From positions 142,174,139-142,238,138 of the forward strand of contig CM035439.1 in the NCBI GenBank assembly GCA_020310875.1: 64,000 nucleotides of DNA. Direction: 5' to 3'. The notes below the pieces were generated by a model, which saw only the letters and a list, made by a program, of their open reading frames with translations, was not told where the DNA came from and searched no databases. Of this stretch, positions 53,001 to 62,607 are shown piece after piece; positions within the stretch are counted from its first letter, which is position 1, and every line of letters begins with the position of its first letter. This DNA is from Ceratopteris richardii. Lineage: Eukaryota > Streptophyta > Polypodiopsida > Polypodiales > Pteridaceae. The position numbers were made by a program, and so were the translations under genes.

Positions 53001-55623
53001 GCAATTCTTGTAAACAATTAGATTCAAAATCTAACCGTTCATCTTCTTGTTGCTCTGTTTCTTCTCCATAAATAGATGGAATGTCTTGTGGAAATTGATC
53101 ATGAAGGTCATCAATCTCAAGGATAGGAGGAGAATTATCCTTCTCCTTGGCCCATTTCTCTTCTTGTATTTCCCGCAAGAACGTTTGAGAGTGTTGTTGA
53201 ATTGAAAGAGGCTCTCTCTCATCTATGGAGTCAGGAACATAGCCTTTCTTTGGTGATGAGCTTTCTCTTTCAATAGTTAGTTGAGCCTGTGGAGGTAACG
53301 AAACTTGTGGCTTGTTTACCAACTGCTCTAATCTATCTAGTAAGCCCTGGAAGTGCAAACCCGGTGTAATAGCATTCGTCTGATTGAATGATTGATTGGC
53401 CTCAAACATAGCTTGAGCTAGTTCCACCATTTTAATGCACATTTTTGTCCGTTCAATCTCTAAATCTGCTCTAGGGTAGCTCTTATCTAGGTTTGCAGGT
53501 GTTGGCCCTTCTTGAAGTCGAGCCTGGTATGCTTTGAACATCATGTCCAAGTGTTCTGGAGTTGGATCTGCAAGAACAGACCCCGGTTGTGGTGGTTCAT
53601 TTACCGTGGTTGGTGAGTGGGGATGAGATGATGTGGATGGAGTTTGGACTTGTGAGGGGCTTTGAGAGGCGATATCTTCTATTTTTGTTTTTGCATCTTT
53701 CAGGCTTTCTTCCAGATCGGATAACTTTTTGGTCCACTTACGATTGGCCTTCTCTCTAGTATCCTTCCATGTTCTTGTCCTTCTCTTACTAGGCTCTCCC
53801 GATTCACTTGGCTCTGATTGCTCAGCTGGTTTATTTTGCTGTAAGGCTTGGGCCCTAGTAACTGCGTGCATAGGAGCCATCTTATCGCTACTGGAACTTG
53901 AATCCCTTGCTAGGCCGACAACATTAATGGGTGTAACCTTTGGTACACTAGCAGGATGTCCGGGACAATCTCTCAAAAGCTGTTCTTTGCCACACTCTAG
54001 ACAGACAACTTGTATCGTGATGTTCTGCCCTTGTGTCGGAGCTAGTGTGTGGGGTGGTTTTTGTCTTGGCATAGATTGAGGTTGGCTATTACCTTCATGT
54101 TCATATGGTCTAGTTGCTTCTCGTGGTTCTGGACATGGGCTATACCTAGGAACTTCTCTTCCTTGTTCTGTAGGAGGGTACCCGTATGGTCTATAGTGGG
54201 GTGGTACAAATGGTCGCGGCTGTCTATTCATTAGATAGTTTCCATTGTTGTAGTTGGGGTACTTTGGCTCACGATAAGAGTACATGTTAGGCACTTGAGT
54301 TGATCGTCTATCGTACGGGTAAGGTTGTGATAATCCTAATGCTTCTTGGTTGCAGACATGAGAAGGATGATCCCCACCGCAAAGTGTGCAACTTCCTAAC
54401 ATTGGCATTCTCAAAGGGAAGTTCTGGTAGTTCCTTTGTCCTTGTACTCTTAATTTCTTGGCCACCAACTCTGTCACTTCCTCCACATAACTCAAACTAG
54501 AAGTTTCCTTGCTCCCTGTCTCCTCTGATTTGATAGGATCCTGTGTGATTTTGAGATCCTCAGCTAAGTTGTCTTCCAAATCTATGCATTCTTGAAGACA
54601 CTCACTCAGAGTTTGCAACCGTTTTACGTATACTAACATTCTTAATGTTCCATTTGTTAGACCCTCTAAAAATAGGGATATCATTTTTTGCTGAGAAGGT
54701 CTCTCTGTCACAGGGCATCGGGTTACGTATTGTTTAAACCTTCGTGCTGCATTTTTTACTGTCTCATTGGGAGCTTGTTTGAAACTATGTAGTAAGGACG
54801 ACGAATTGTGCTTGATCCCGCGCTTCGTGAATTCCCAAATAAGTTCTTGGAAGAATTGTTCAATATGTTCAAAGCAATTTGGATCCAGAGATTGAAACCA
54901 AGTTAAGGCTATTCCCGTAAGTGTTAGCCCAAAGGATTCATATTGCATGAAAAAGTCATCCACTTGCTCTGCTCGCAACACCTGCTTGAATTCTGCAATG
55001 TGGTCATAGGGTTCTCCTGTGCCATCGTAACGATTCCTCATACATTTGGCCAATTGGATTGGTCTCAGTCTTCTGTCGGGTTCTGGGGATCGAGTTATGA
55101 TGGGGACACCTTGGGGCGGTTCTGTCCTAAAGGTAGGTCTATTCGTATTTCCCATCCTCTGACTAGAGTGGCCGTGGGGGTTGATTCTTGGCATGTCGAA
55201 TTGTTCATGTAGTCTATCGAGTATGCTACCTTGGCTCATTCGTCCTATCGTCACATTTTTTGTTCTTTGTTGGGTTTCAAATGGGTTTTGCGAGGTAGTT
55301 TCCTGATCTCGAGCTAACTCTCCTCTTTCATTAATCTGATTAGGACTTTCAGTTACTACATATATCTGGCCCATCTTGTCCATGTAGACTCCGTCTTCAT
55401 ACTTGACAGCTGGTCTTGGAACTATTTCTAATTCTGTGGTGTTTATCATTCTTGCCACTGTCCTCTGTAGACCATCAAGGTAGATGGGTATTCCTTGCAA
55501 GTTAGTGGATATATACTGAAGAGAAATTCGATATTCGCCTTCCACTCTAGACATAAAACCTTCCCTAGGTACAGAACTATGCATGTCTTCAGAAACCAAG
55601 AGCCTCTCCCAGTTAAGTGACAT
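47020..55623 (-). CDS. G6: Ty3 Gag-Pol polyprotein with extra protease-like domain, 2867 aa
   Basis: One uninterrupted frame from MSLNWERLLVSEDMHSSV. Domains: Gag (about 185-350, RNRYDGTGEPYDHIAEFKQV); knuckle CTLCGGDHPSHVC (C412, C415, H419, C424, with three rather than four residues before His); degenerate knuckle at 541-553 lacking His; first retropepsin IIDSGAG (Asp989); RT with SPIVVVPKKNGKLRVCIN, FLDGFSGYNQ and YVDD at 1558-1561; RNase H (HVDAS, Asp1704); a first H2C2 domain (HEGFLGNH at 1910 ... CPVC); a second H2C2 domain (HSSVAGGH at 2036 ... CDTC); integrase core D2128, D2168, E2204 (D,D35E); integrase C-terminus; a second retropepsin-like domain (LIDSGAAT, Asp2477; LVLGQDWIYDH); and a basic tail with IWVPK-like repeats (about 2670-2850). 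No chromodomain was seen. It is far longer than typical Ty3 polyproteins (about 1500 residues). The lineage is non-chromovirus, judged by the primer site and RT motifs. Confidence 0.94.
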   Translation of the reverse strand: MSLNWERLLVSEDMHSSVPREGFMSRVEGEYRISLQYISTNLQGIPIYLDGLQRTVARMINTTELEIVPRPAVKYEDGVYMDKMGQIYVVTESPNQINERGELARDQETTSQNPFETQQRTKNVTIGRMSQGSILDRLHEQFDMPRINPHGHSSQRMGNTNRPTFRTEPPQGVPIITRSPEPDRRLRPIQLAKCMRNRYDGTGEPYDHIAEFKQVLRAEQVDDFFMQYESFGLTLTGIALTWFQSLDPNCFEHIEQFFQELIWEFTKRGIKHNSSSLLHSFKQAPNETVKNAARRFKQYVTRCPVTERPSQQKMISLFLEGLTNGTLRMLVYVKRLQTLSECLQECIDLEDNLAEDLKITQDPIKSEETGSKETSSLSYVEEVTELVAKKLRVQGQRNYQNFPLRMPMLGSCTLCGGDHPSHVCNQEALGLSQPYPYDRRSTQVPNMYSYREPKYPNYNNGNYLMNRQPRPFVPPHYRPYGYPPTEQGREVPRYSPCPEPREATRPYEHEGNSQPQSMPRQKPPHTLAPTQGQNITIQVVCLECGKEQLLRDCPGHPASVPKVTPINVVGLARDSSSSSDKMAPMHAVTRAQALQQNKPAEQSEPSESGEPSKRRTRTWKDTREKANRKWTKKLSDLEESLKDAKTKIEDIASQSPSQVQTPSTSSHPHSPTTVNEPPQPGSVLADPTPEHLDMMFKAYQARLQEGPTPANLDKSYPRADLEIERTKMCIKMVELAQAMFEANQSFNQTNAITPGLHFQGLLDRLEQLVNKPQVSLPPQAQLTIERESSSPKKGYVPDSIDEREPLSIQQHSQTFLREIQEEKWAKEKDNSPPILEIDDLHDQFPQDIPSIYGEETEQQEDERLDFESNCLQELPQFTDPGETESVQIRAPTIVVRNEDSVIPRNTDVVKNTKVQCHLTVEELLKAKPELWNHVKDQVPELDSKMPKAGSKEKVPEIPLDKIGDMCEGDEGNTYLPITYQGYTTKAIIDSGAGAAIATTSLWKRWGKPTLKPTRMKLQMADGHVERPLGLLEGITLTTCGVEFEHTFAICNFEKNNIYEMILGRPFLRQLQVVQDWGTNSLYLQRLGVTTKVNLKDYTFRDVPPLQWNPIHKEQEDSVSVHSKSSSDTSWMHEDTHLWMCKVAKEEEKCLKAREKGTSQGDRPVRDPAYTPMIFPDEEFEPHGWAEILATMDIAVNEDQWTPHCDEEGYDISVFMCQPLLEECDPSDFIEKEEDDDDLESILMDSCFNSEEHYLEDIGVFTQKEEEPLTSIKTVNSKDGSEGKQRKKKRKVVKQGEEEQLFEVPENFKKYEVEDRKILVRMPKREATTGEAYDNKEKTKKVVVTMEENEERCTYIGDDLSKEEEAELVALLREYRDVFAWHYKDLKGVDPKICSHTIPTIADAKPTKHKPYTYNDTYAAKIKEEIDRLIEAGFIYEIEHTEWVSPIVVVPKKNGKLRVCINLKKVNAATIRDSYPLPITEHLLERVAGKEVYSFLDGFSGYNQVAIAPEDQHKTAFATEWGIFAFRVMPFGLTNAPATFQRLMCHVFKEFLRKSLEVYVDDLCAHSQERRCHIPELRQIFNKCRQYRVCLNPEKCVFMVRQGKILGHIVSKNGISTDEDKVKAIAELPRPRNVKEVQAFMGHCGYYRRFIHMYAIIAKPLYALLTNFEWNDECEKSFNELKRRLCTAPILTTPDWNKPFHVHVDASNYAIGCVLSQPTGEGNLDLPIAYASRQLNAAERNYTTTEREGLGMVYAVKKFRHYLLANKFKFFTDHQALLYLVNKPCNTGRLVRWFLLLMEYDFEVVVRQGKTHLRADHLSRITSGEPPQGVSDELPDAYLFNLEVVPKWANKLVPVLTFGPANKKVKTDTNEIVRSQKYQILAGSMYKQDTEGVLACCVEDDEHSSWLQQAHEGFLGNHYSKQRTLQNVKRLGVYWPGIDKEIHEWIKNCPVCKEQPPVEHATLYHESLIPDWSAPLVEFMRSGTLPKEASLARKRSMEQEAKDYALVGNNLYRRGKDGYLRLCVHESDYLKVLETAHSSVAGGHFGPDRVIKTILFSGLWWPTLHMDAHTYVKKCDTCQRAQYPIRKDEMPLRPMMGGRAFSKWGLDFVGPINPPARNSHAEYIIVATDYLTKWVEVKATTKNDAQTTAKFLFENVFTRYGLPIELVSDRGTHFLNEVIENLLQEFLVIHKKSAPYHPQANGQAESTNKILCNVLTKLVNNKRSDWDKQLHHAIWAYRVAYKTVLNATPFQMVFGQNAVLPLDFLIPTLKVAQEHDWNGHELSSRIFDLERLGETRLRAAAGIYAAKKRQKAYFDAHIKDKGLKAGDLVLVYTLKQHARKLEKRGYGPMIINRISTSGAVQLATLEGDVLPNYISGCRVKLYQEPLTEEMLMRLNTAKKRKEEELRVREEAQAEARERIRRNKLRRLGLEVNTKAPKYHMDMCQKSDLTASQIMDRRPFVTIAVGQGKNAQTVRALIDSGAATSAVRLSYCQDLQLDIKPIEAYLIGLGGVETPCIGEVELPIYLQDVPLKVKMLVCHDADLTEPLVLGQDWIYDHAVNLNLRSQLLQVWVHEQCITLELDNCMLTNPEVTHSFSSPETDLREENVVCVNNPTKQKESIMEAHAQRPANFSSSSHTNPRVNRPKRQTKMISAISSSQTEFKKKETQGRKHIWVRKGEQPPALPQLFPIMKVNQAKRSTKKRGTTQSDGLRQIWVPKQSRKADHNNVQIWVTKKLVAAQHERLQIWVPKTLLHAQTPQISPTSKDSTKMPRKSKGYHHTQGTKTDQPTSSAIIKRQPKKVWVWKPKVVAASIKSKSQPRWIPTFRHHSTMKGPKVISTKPHTILKWIPIRRSTSLQDSIDTSKQRLQQV

Positions 55624-57378
55624 TTTTGACTCACTTGTCTATGAACTCAGCACGTAGAGTTAACCCCTGAGTTGGGAGTCCCTGACTTGATTGTGTGGTT
55701 GATCTTAGTTTCAAGTGATATGGTACTTTATCTATCTCTTCCTAGGTATCATCTTGAGCTTAGGTTCATAAGCCTTGTTTACAAGTCCACAATTGTCCTT
55801 TGAATTGCTCAAAATCTTGTGGAACCCCTTGCTTCCTAGTCCAACCTGAGGGTCAACTTAAAAATACCCTATCTAATAATCCTGGTATTAATATTAACAT
55901 AACCAGTCGATGTTTTTGTTGTACTCCTCACGAGCTTTCCAACAAACCCAAGATCACTCCGAACGGATTTCGTATGAGAAAGTTATGCCAGTTCAGGGTT
56001 TTTGGGGGTTAAAACAGGGAAACAGGGCCTCTCAGGAAATGCTTCAAATCAGGCGATACACGATATTTGTAGGACACGATACTTGATACTTGAGGAACTC
56101 GATACACGATACTTGATCTTTGAATAGACGACCTACGATATTTCAAGGAAAACGATACTTGATACTTCCCCCAAACGATACACGACCTCCAAGCCAAACG
56201 ATACACGATCTCTCACAAAACGATCGCTGGACAAAACGATCTCTGAGCAAACGATCGCTGGACAAAACGATATTTGACAAAACGATACTCGATCGCTGGC
56301 AAGTATCGCGATCTCTGGAACACGATACACGATACTTGGACCAAAACGATACTTGACCGACACGATACACGATATCTGGATGAAAACGATACACGATACT
56401 TCCCCAAACGATCTTTGGCAAAACGATCTCTGGACTCAACGATCTTTGGTCAAAACGATACACGATCGACGATATTTGGTTCAAATCGATACGCGATCTC
56501 TGAGTGAAACGATCTACGATCTTTGACCAAAACGATCGCTAAGCAAAACGATACCGATCTCACCCACGTATCGCGATCTCTGGTAAACGATCTCTCACTG
56601 AGACAATCGACGATACTTGAGCCAAAACGATACCGATCTTTGGGCTCAAACGATCTCTGATCGAAACGATACCTATATTAGGGAAATATCGCGATACTCG
56701 ACCACAGGAGTCCACGATACTTGACAAGTATCGCGATACTCGACCGCGGGAGCAAAAACGATACTTGACCCTTGCCAAGATTTTTGCAAGATTTTTTAAG
56801 TTTTGTTTTGATGCCCTTGTTTTCCTAGTCCTTCTCTCTTATCCTCACTCTCTGTATCAAGCAAAATTCAACATTTAACCTCTGTAATTCCCAAACGATA
56901 CTTGACGCAGGTCGACTTTTTTTCTCAAAAGAAAACTTGGATTTCCTGAGAGTTTATGAGTATGAAGTGGGTTTGCTTACCTTTGATACTCTCTTCCAAC
57001 TCTCCTAGCACCCTATTTTGCTCCGCGTAGCTCCCAAAAGCTTTGTTTCTCAAAAACGATACTTGACGCAGGTTTTAGCGCTTCCGAAAATGGCCGCTCA
57101 GATTCTTGGTGTTTGGAGAGTGTTTCACGAGTTTTTCTTCAGCGATTTAGTTCTGCACCCCCCTCTAAGCTTCTTGCTCACAACCACAAGTAAAAACAAG
57201 GTGAATGTACTCTAAAAAATGGAGAAAAACTGAGAAGATGAAGGTGGGTGGAGATGGTGATGATGGTGAAGATGAAGAAGAAGGAAAATTCAAAAACTGA
57301 ACTGAAAATGATGATTTTTTTACCTTCCAACGTCGCTACTCTACTTCTTACCGTCACACGCTCGTCCTCCAAGCTCTC
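55624..57378 (-). other. G6: long 5' leader
   Basis: About 1.75 kb between the primer site and the polyprotein start. It contains the CGAT-rich array (56043-56770), the block conserved with G5 (minus strand 56010-55965: AACCCTGAACTGGCATAACT), and two further copies of CGATACTTGACGCAGGT near 56895 and 57058. No upstream protein of note was seen. The last bases before gag show no splice acceptor that I would trust. Confidence 0.75.
56043..56770 (-). repeat. CGAT-rich degenerate tandem array in the G6 leader
   Basis: Units of about 14-20 bp built on AAACGATACTTGACC and AAACGATCTCTGG (plus strand). I count about 48 CGAT tetramers by hand in roughly 730 bases, where about 3 would be expected by chance. 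Palindromes GTATCGCGATAC and TATCGCGAT recur near 56304, 56568, 56685 and 56729. Confidence 0.9.
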
Positions 57379-57396
57379 TCCCCGGCAACGGCGCCA
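57379..57396 (-). other. G6: primer binding site, tRNA-Asp type
   Basis: The minus strand reads TGGCGCCGTTGCCGGGGA, complementary to the 3' end of plant tRNA-Asp including CCA, and separated by AATT from the LTR end. This is the known primer of Athila/Tat-type plant Ty3 elements. It is not a tRNA gene. Confidence 0.92.
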
Positions 57397-57400
57397 AATT

Positions 57401-58032
57401 TGGTGTCACTCTAGCACAATGGTGAGTACCAACGTGAGGAGCTTCACCTCATAATTGTCAATCCGTGGAGACGTGAGGACCGGTATGAAGACCAAAAGCA
57501 AGTGAAGTGCACTAGTGCGTGAGTGAAAGCACACAAGCATGCACACACATACACACACACGTGCACAAGGTAAGAGCAAAGAGTGGAACGATGGAAGATA
57601 ATCGATTACCAAAGAAATCTCTTACAAAGCTGAAATCTACAACAAGCTAACCCCCCAAATGAGCTTTCCAGCCCTTTTTATAGTTTTTTGAGTAGTTTTG
57701 GCCCTGTCCAGACCTAGTGTCCGGCCTCGTTAAAAATTAGGTTCTCGGGCTTATTTGGGGGCTCAAACGGAATCTAAAAATTATGAAAATTGGTAATATG
57801 ATACATCTAATACTCCTCAAGCTCAAGGACTCCTTGGCTTGAACAAAATGGAGTTGAAAAAATAGAAAATGGTATTTACAATGATTTTTAGTGATAAAAA
57901 TCACTATTTTTGTAGGGATTTCTTCTGAAAATTTGACAGGTGCTTCTTGGAGCTCCCTACTTGCTCCCTCTTCTCGTGTGTTCACTTTCTTGATGTGCTT
58001 CCGTGCTTTGTCCTTGATCTTGAGCTTCAACA
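57401..58032 (-). repeat. G6: 5' LTR, 632 bp, with promoter
   Basis: It starts TGTTGAAGCTCAAG at 58032 on the minus strand and ends GACACCA at 57401. TATA element CTATAAAAAGG at 57673-57683. A CA/TG-rich stretch at 57540-57563 is also present in the related LTRs at 31083 and 32761. Confidence 0.96.
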
Positions 58033-61000
58033 ACCTGATTTCAATACACTCATTGGACAACTACTTACTCAAGACGCAAAGCTTATCAAAAATGGAGAAA
58101 GCTCTAAAGGTAATCAATCTTCAGCTTTATACACTGATAAAACCAAGTCCAAAGATAACAAAGGAAAGGCAAAGAAAGTGGATGATGAATCAGGTACATA
58201 TCAAGCTAACTATGCAGGTAGAGGAAGACATGGCAGAGGTAGAGGAAGAGGAGGTAGACAAGGCAGGGGGAGATCCCAAGACTCCAACCCATGTTCTATT
58301 TGTGGACTAACTAATCATACAACTGAAAATTGCTTTAGGAATTCCAGGAATCAAAGAGGTAGAGGATACAATAGAGGAAGTTATGGCTACTCAAGAGGAA
58401 GGTTCAACAACTACCATGGCAATTACAACAACTACAATCATTCAAACTATCAAGGAGGCTACAAAGGAAGGAGAGACTTCAATAACTACACAGAAGACTC
58501 AAACAAAGAGGATTCATTATTGACCATGAACATGGCTATGCCACAAGGTAAATTTGATGAGCATGTTTTCTACATAGATTCAAGTTGTTCAAATCATGTG
58601 GTAGGAAATGTGGCACTCCTATCAGATTTAGAAGATCCAAGGAATAAGCATGAGGTACAAACAGGAGATGACACAAAACATCCTGTGGAGAAAATAGGCA
58701 ATGTCAAAGCACCTGATGGAAACATCACTCAGTAAGGTACTCTATGTTCCTACCATTACAAAGAATTTGATAAGTGTTGGGCAGATAGTAGAGAAAGGGT
58801 TGCAAGTCAGGTTCACAAAGCCAGGAGCATTTGTTGAAGATCCAAGTCAAGGATTCAGAAAAATTGCAAAAGGTGAAAAGACAGGTAGATTGTTCACATT
58901 TGAATTACAGGACACTAGAAACATTACTCTCTTTAATTATGGTACTCAGACACTCACAGAATTGGAATTATGGCACAAAAGGTTAGCACATATTGGTGAA
59001 AGGTCATTAAAGCAAATTTGCAGGGACCAGAGTGTACTTGGACTCCCTAACTTGTCAAAACAACATATGATTTATAAGTGTAGTGCATGTCAATTTGGAA
59101 ACACTCACAGGTTACCATTCATGAAGAAAGGTTATATGCATGGAGATCTCTTGGAGTTGGTTCATACAGATGTATGGGGACCTAGCAAGGAAGCTTCAAT
59201 ATCTGGATCAAGGTATTTTATGTCTCCTTTATTGATGATTGCAGCAGAAGACCAAGCTTAGATCATTGAAAAATTTTTGGATGTATTGCTTTTGCTCATG
59301 TTCCTTCATAGGTTAGAGGCAAGATGGATCCAAAGGCAGAAAGGTGTGTATTTATTGGATATGACAACAATCAAAAGGGCTACAGGTTATACAACACTAC
59401 CAACAAAGGATTCTTGGTAAGCAGAGATGTAGTTTTTGATGAGAACAATTCATGGTATGAAGATTCATGCAGGAAGATCAATTTACCATATGATCTTGAA
59501 GAAGATTTTCCAAAGCTTGGTATAGAACAACCAAAGATTGAAGAACAAGACACCTCAGAGGATGATGAAGAATCTCAGATGGAAAAGATCAAAGCATGGA
59601 AGTCTAAAGGTAAAGCAAAATTGCAAGAACTTGGACATGAGGCAGAATCATCACATCATGGCCTAAGAAGATCTATGAGGGAAAAGAAAAAACCAGAAAG
59701 GTATGGGTTTGACACCTCATTAGTAACTAAACATTCTATCTACATAGCACAGGACATAAACAAAGAGGAGCCATCATCATTTGAAGAGGCCAAAGCAAAA
59801 ACAGAATGGAAGCATGCAATGAAGGAAGAGATTGAAGCACTTGAGGAAAACAACACTTGGGATTTGGTGCCCAAGACTTCATCCATGAAGGTAATAGGCT
59901 CAAGATGGGTCTATAAACTCAAGAAGAATTCTGATGGTTCCATTAACAGGTATAAGGCAAGGCTTGTAGCAAAAGGCTTTGCACAAACTTAGGGAATTCA
60001 TTATGAGGAGACTTTCTCTCCTGTGGCAAAGATGCCTACTATTAGGGTTTTGCTTAGTATTGCCTCTTCCAAGAATTGCAAGATACTTCAACTAGATGTA
60101 AAGAATGCATTCTTGAATGGTTGGATAACAGAAGAGGTATATATGGCACAACCACCTAGTTTTGATAATCAAGTTTATCCTGATTATGTGTGTAAACTTA
60201 ACAAAGCATTGTATGGTCTCAAGCAAGCTCCAAGAGCTTGGAATTTCAGGCTTGTTTCATTCTTGTAGGACAAAGGCTTTCAACCAAGCAAGGCAGATCC
60301 TTCACTCTTTATCAAAAAGAGTAATTATGAGGTCATCTACTTATGTGTATATGTAGATGATATTATATTGACAGGAAATGATGCAGATGGTATGAAGAAG
60401 ATCAAAGATCAGATGAGAGAAGAGTTCAAGATAAGTGATTTGGGTTCACTTACCTACTTCCTAGGTTTGGAAGTTGTCTACAAAGATCATGGTTTGTTTC
60501 TCACTCAAAGAAAGTACATTAAGGACATGTTGGCAAAATTCAAGATGCAAGATTGTAAGATTGCAGGTACTCCAATGGAGGTCAATCACAAATTGAGCTC
60601 ACATGAAGGTGAACTCATAGAGGACATCACATCATATCAAAGTCTAGTGGGTAGTCTCAACTATGCCACATTGACAAGAGTAGATATATGTTACAGTGTG
60701 AGTGTGCTAATTCAATTTATGCACACACCAAGGAAACCACATATGGATGCTGCCAAAAGGATTCTCAAGTATCTCAAAGGAACCATAAATGAAGGACTTT
60801 ATTATCCTTATGTATCTTATTTAGGTTTGAAGCTATTTTTTGATGCAGATTGGGCTGGCTACAAGGAAGATAGAAGGAGCACTTCAGGTTATCTTACCTT
60901 TGCAGGTTCAAAGCTTATTTCATGGTCATCCAAGAAGCAACCCACAGTTGCTCTCTCTTCTACTGAAGCTGAATATAGAGGTCTTGCCATAGCTACTCAG

Positions 61001-61300
61001 GAAGCTATGTGGATGAAGACATTATTCAAAGATCTTGGATTGGAGTTTGGAACTCCAACTACTTTTGGTGACAATATGAGTTCTATTCATTTGGCTGCTA
61101 ATCCTATTTTTCATGCAAGGACTAAACATATTGAAGTTCATTATCACTATGTACGAGAGAAGGTTCTAAGCAAAGAGATTCAAATATCATATGTGTCCAC
61201 TCATCAACAATGTGCAGATATTCTAACCAAAGCATTAGATGGTACAAAGCTTTGCAAATTCAAAGCTATGATTGGTTTACAGGTAATCTTGGAAGATTGA
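58033..61300 (+). pseudogene. C8: gag-pol after the G6 insertion, broken
   Basis: It continues Gag (PDFNTLIGQLLTQDAK), the knuckle CSICGLTNHTTENC (near 58290) and a protease whose site reads YIDSSCSNHVV, so DSG has become DSS (58577-58585). After a frame change come the pre-integrase and zinc regions (HKRLAHIGERSLKQICRD; CSACQFGNTH). At about 59225-59260 most of the integrase core is deleted: the SRYF-YVSFIDD point joins to the RPSLDH block, removing the second Asp and the Glu. Then the linker, RT (VIGSRWVYKLKKNS; TAG at 59990-59992; [11 protein letters not shown]; a stop near 60268; YVDD near 60350) and RNase H (FDADWAGYKEDRRSTSGY; LSSTEAEYRG) follow, ending LQVILED at 61300. It is not functional. 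Confidence 0.92.
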
Positions 61301-61317
61301 AGACCTCAAGCATACTT

Positions 61318-61332
61318 GGCTTGAGGGGGAGC
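61318..61332 (+). other. C8: polypurine tract
   Basis: GGCTTGAGGGGGAGC lies directly before the 3' LTR, as in C7 and C5. Confidence 0.9.
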
Positions 61333-62607
61333 TATTGGAGCAAGTCTATGACAAGCCTAAGTATTGGCTTGAGTCCCACAAAGTCATAAAAGAAGCCTTA
61401 AAATGAAGACAATGTAAAGTTCACTTGTGAACTACCTCTTGTAACTTTTGAAGAGTTTACTTAATGTAAAAGTAAGAGAATCTTACGTGGTTGAGTCCAC
61501 ATGATCAAAAAGGGAAAGAGGAGCCACGAATTCGTGATTTGTGGTAGGTAGAGAATCAAATCAATCACTGATTGATTGGAGAGTGATTGAGGGAAGTTAG
61601 CCTCCCAAACTCAACTATAAATAGATGGCAGTTTTAGTCGTGGTTAGAGAGACCTATGTGAAGACCTCCAAGATCTGAGCTTTATGCCATATCAAGGTGT
61701 GATTCCAAGGCACACATATGTATCAGTAAGTCCATTGTATTTTACAAGCAATATATCTTCATTTTCATTATCATTTGGGTTCATATTTCCATGTTCTTGT
61801 GAAGTGTACTACTCACTTCCATTACTCTCAGTTTTCTTAGTCAGATTGCAGAGATGTTTTCTCTGAGCTTGGTGCATCATTTTTAGTGATGTAACTTGGT
61901 AAAGTTAGCTCTATAAGTTTACTATATGCTCACAAGTTTTCATGTCATTTGGATGTTGCAATCTTCAGTTATTGTTCATTTGAAGTCAACAAGGTTTGTT
62001 CATCTTCACTTCTCTGTCAGGTACCCGATTTTTTGACTCACCTTGTCAGATCCATTTCTCAGTGGTTACTTATCCAAATTCAGGGATTTAAATCTTGTGG
62101 GATTCAGCTTACTGTGTAGTATAACCATACAAATTTTTCATAATCATTAGATTCCTACATTTTGAGTTATGTTCATTTTTCTGCTCACTGGTCTCAAACT
62201 ATAGCAGCTCATGATAATCGGGATGATGTCATCACTTGTTAAAACTCATTCTCAGTGTGTGGTTTATTATTTTTGATGAGATTACTCTTGAAAGTTAGCT
62301 CTTTAAGTTAACTAGACTTCCCCAAGAGGAATTAAGCTAATTGCTGCTGTGCTCAGAGAATTATGCAAAACAGTGGACAGGTGTATGAACCAAAATAGCA
62401 AGTTTTTCACCTCTGAGCTAACTCCAACTTATCTATTTTGATTTATCTTTTTGAGAGTGATCTTCCAAGGTACATAGGGTGTCTAATACATACATTGGCA
62501 AGCTAAAAGGGCCCACCATATACTCTTGGAGTTCATTTGGCTGGTGTAGATCAAGGATTTTGCAACACCTCTTCATCTTCAAGCACATACCTATCCATCT
62601 ATTCACA
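61333..62607 (+). repeat. C8: 3' LTR, 1275 bp
   Basis: It starts TATTGGAGCAAG where the 5' LTR has TGTTGGAGCAAG, a G-to-A change in the terminal TG, and ends ATTCACA. TATA element CTATAAATAG at 61615-61624. It differs from the 5' LTR by scattered substitutions of a few percent, by eye. Confidence 0.94.

Larger units (their letters stand above)
45366..58032 (-). mobile_element. G6: intact Ty3/gypsy retrotransposon, 12,667 bp
   Basis: Two 632-bp LTRs (57401-58032 and 45366-45997) appear identical on direct reading and are flanked by a perfect ACCTG duplication (45361-45365 and 58033-58037). A tRNA-Asp primer site, a G-rich polypurine tract and one open frame of 2867 codons are present. It is the youngest insertion in the window and has all the visible parts of an autonomous element. 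The leader (about 1.75 kb) and 3' UTR (about 1 kb) are long. Confidence 0.96.
43509..62607 (+). mobile_element. C8: Ty1/copia element, host of G6
   Basis: LTRs 43509-44783 and 61333-62607 are both 1275 bp. The target duplication TCTAT is perfect (43504-43508 and 62608-62612). Without G6 and its duplication the element is about 6.4 kb. Visible differences between the LTRs make it clearly older than C5 and G6. The coding region is broken. Confidence 0.95.

Noticed and set aside
52684-53013. Open frames on the plus strand across 47-55.6 kb
   Set aside because: They are shadows of the intact G6 polyprotein on the minus strand, with no motifs or codon logic of their own.
56043-56770. CGAT array as an independent satellite inserted in G6
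   Set aside because: No target duplication flanks it, and G5 has an array of related core sequence at the same place, so it is part of the element.
57379-57396. Match to the 3' end of tRNA-Asp
   Set aside because: Only the 18-base acceptor end is present, next to the LTR: it is a primer binding site, not a tRNA gene.
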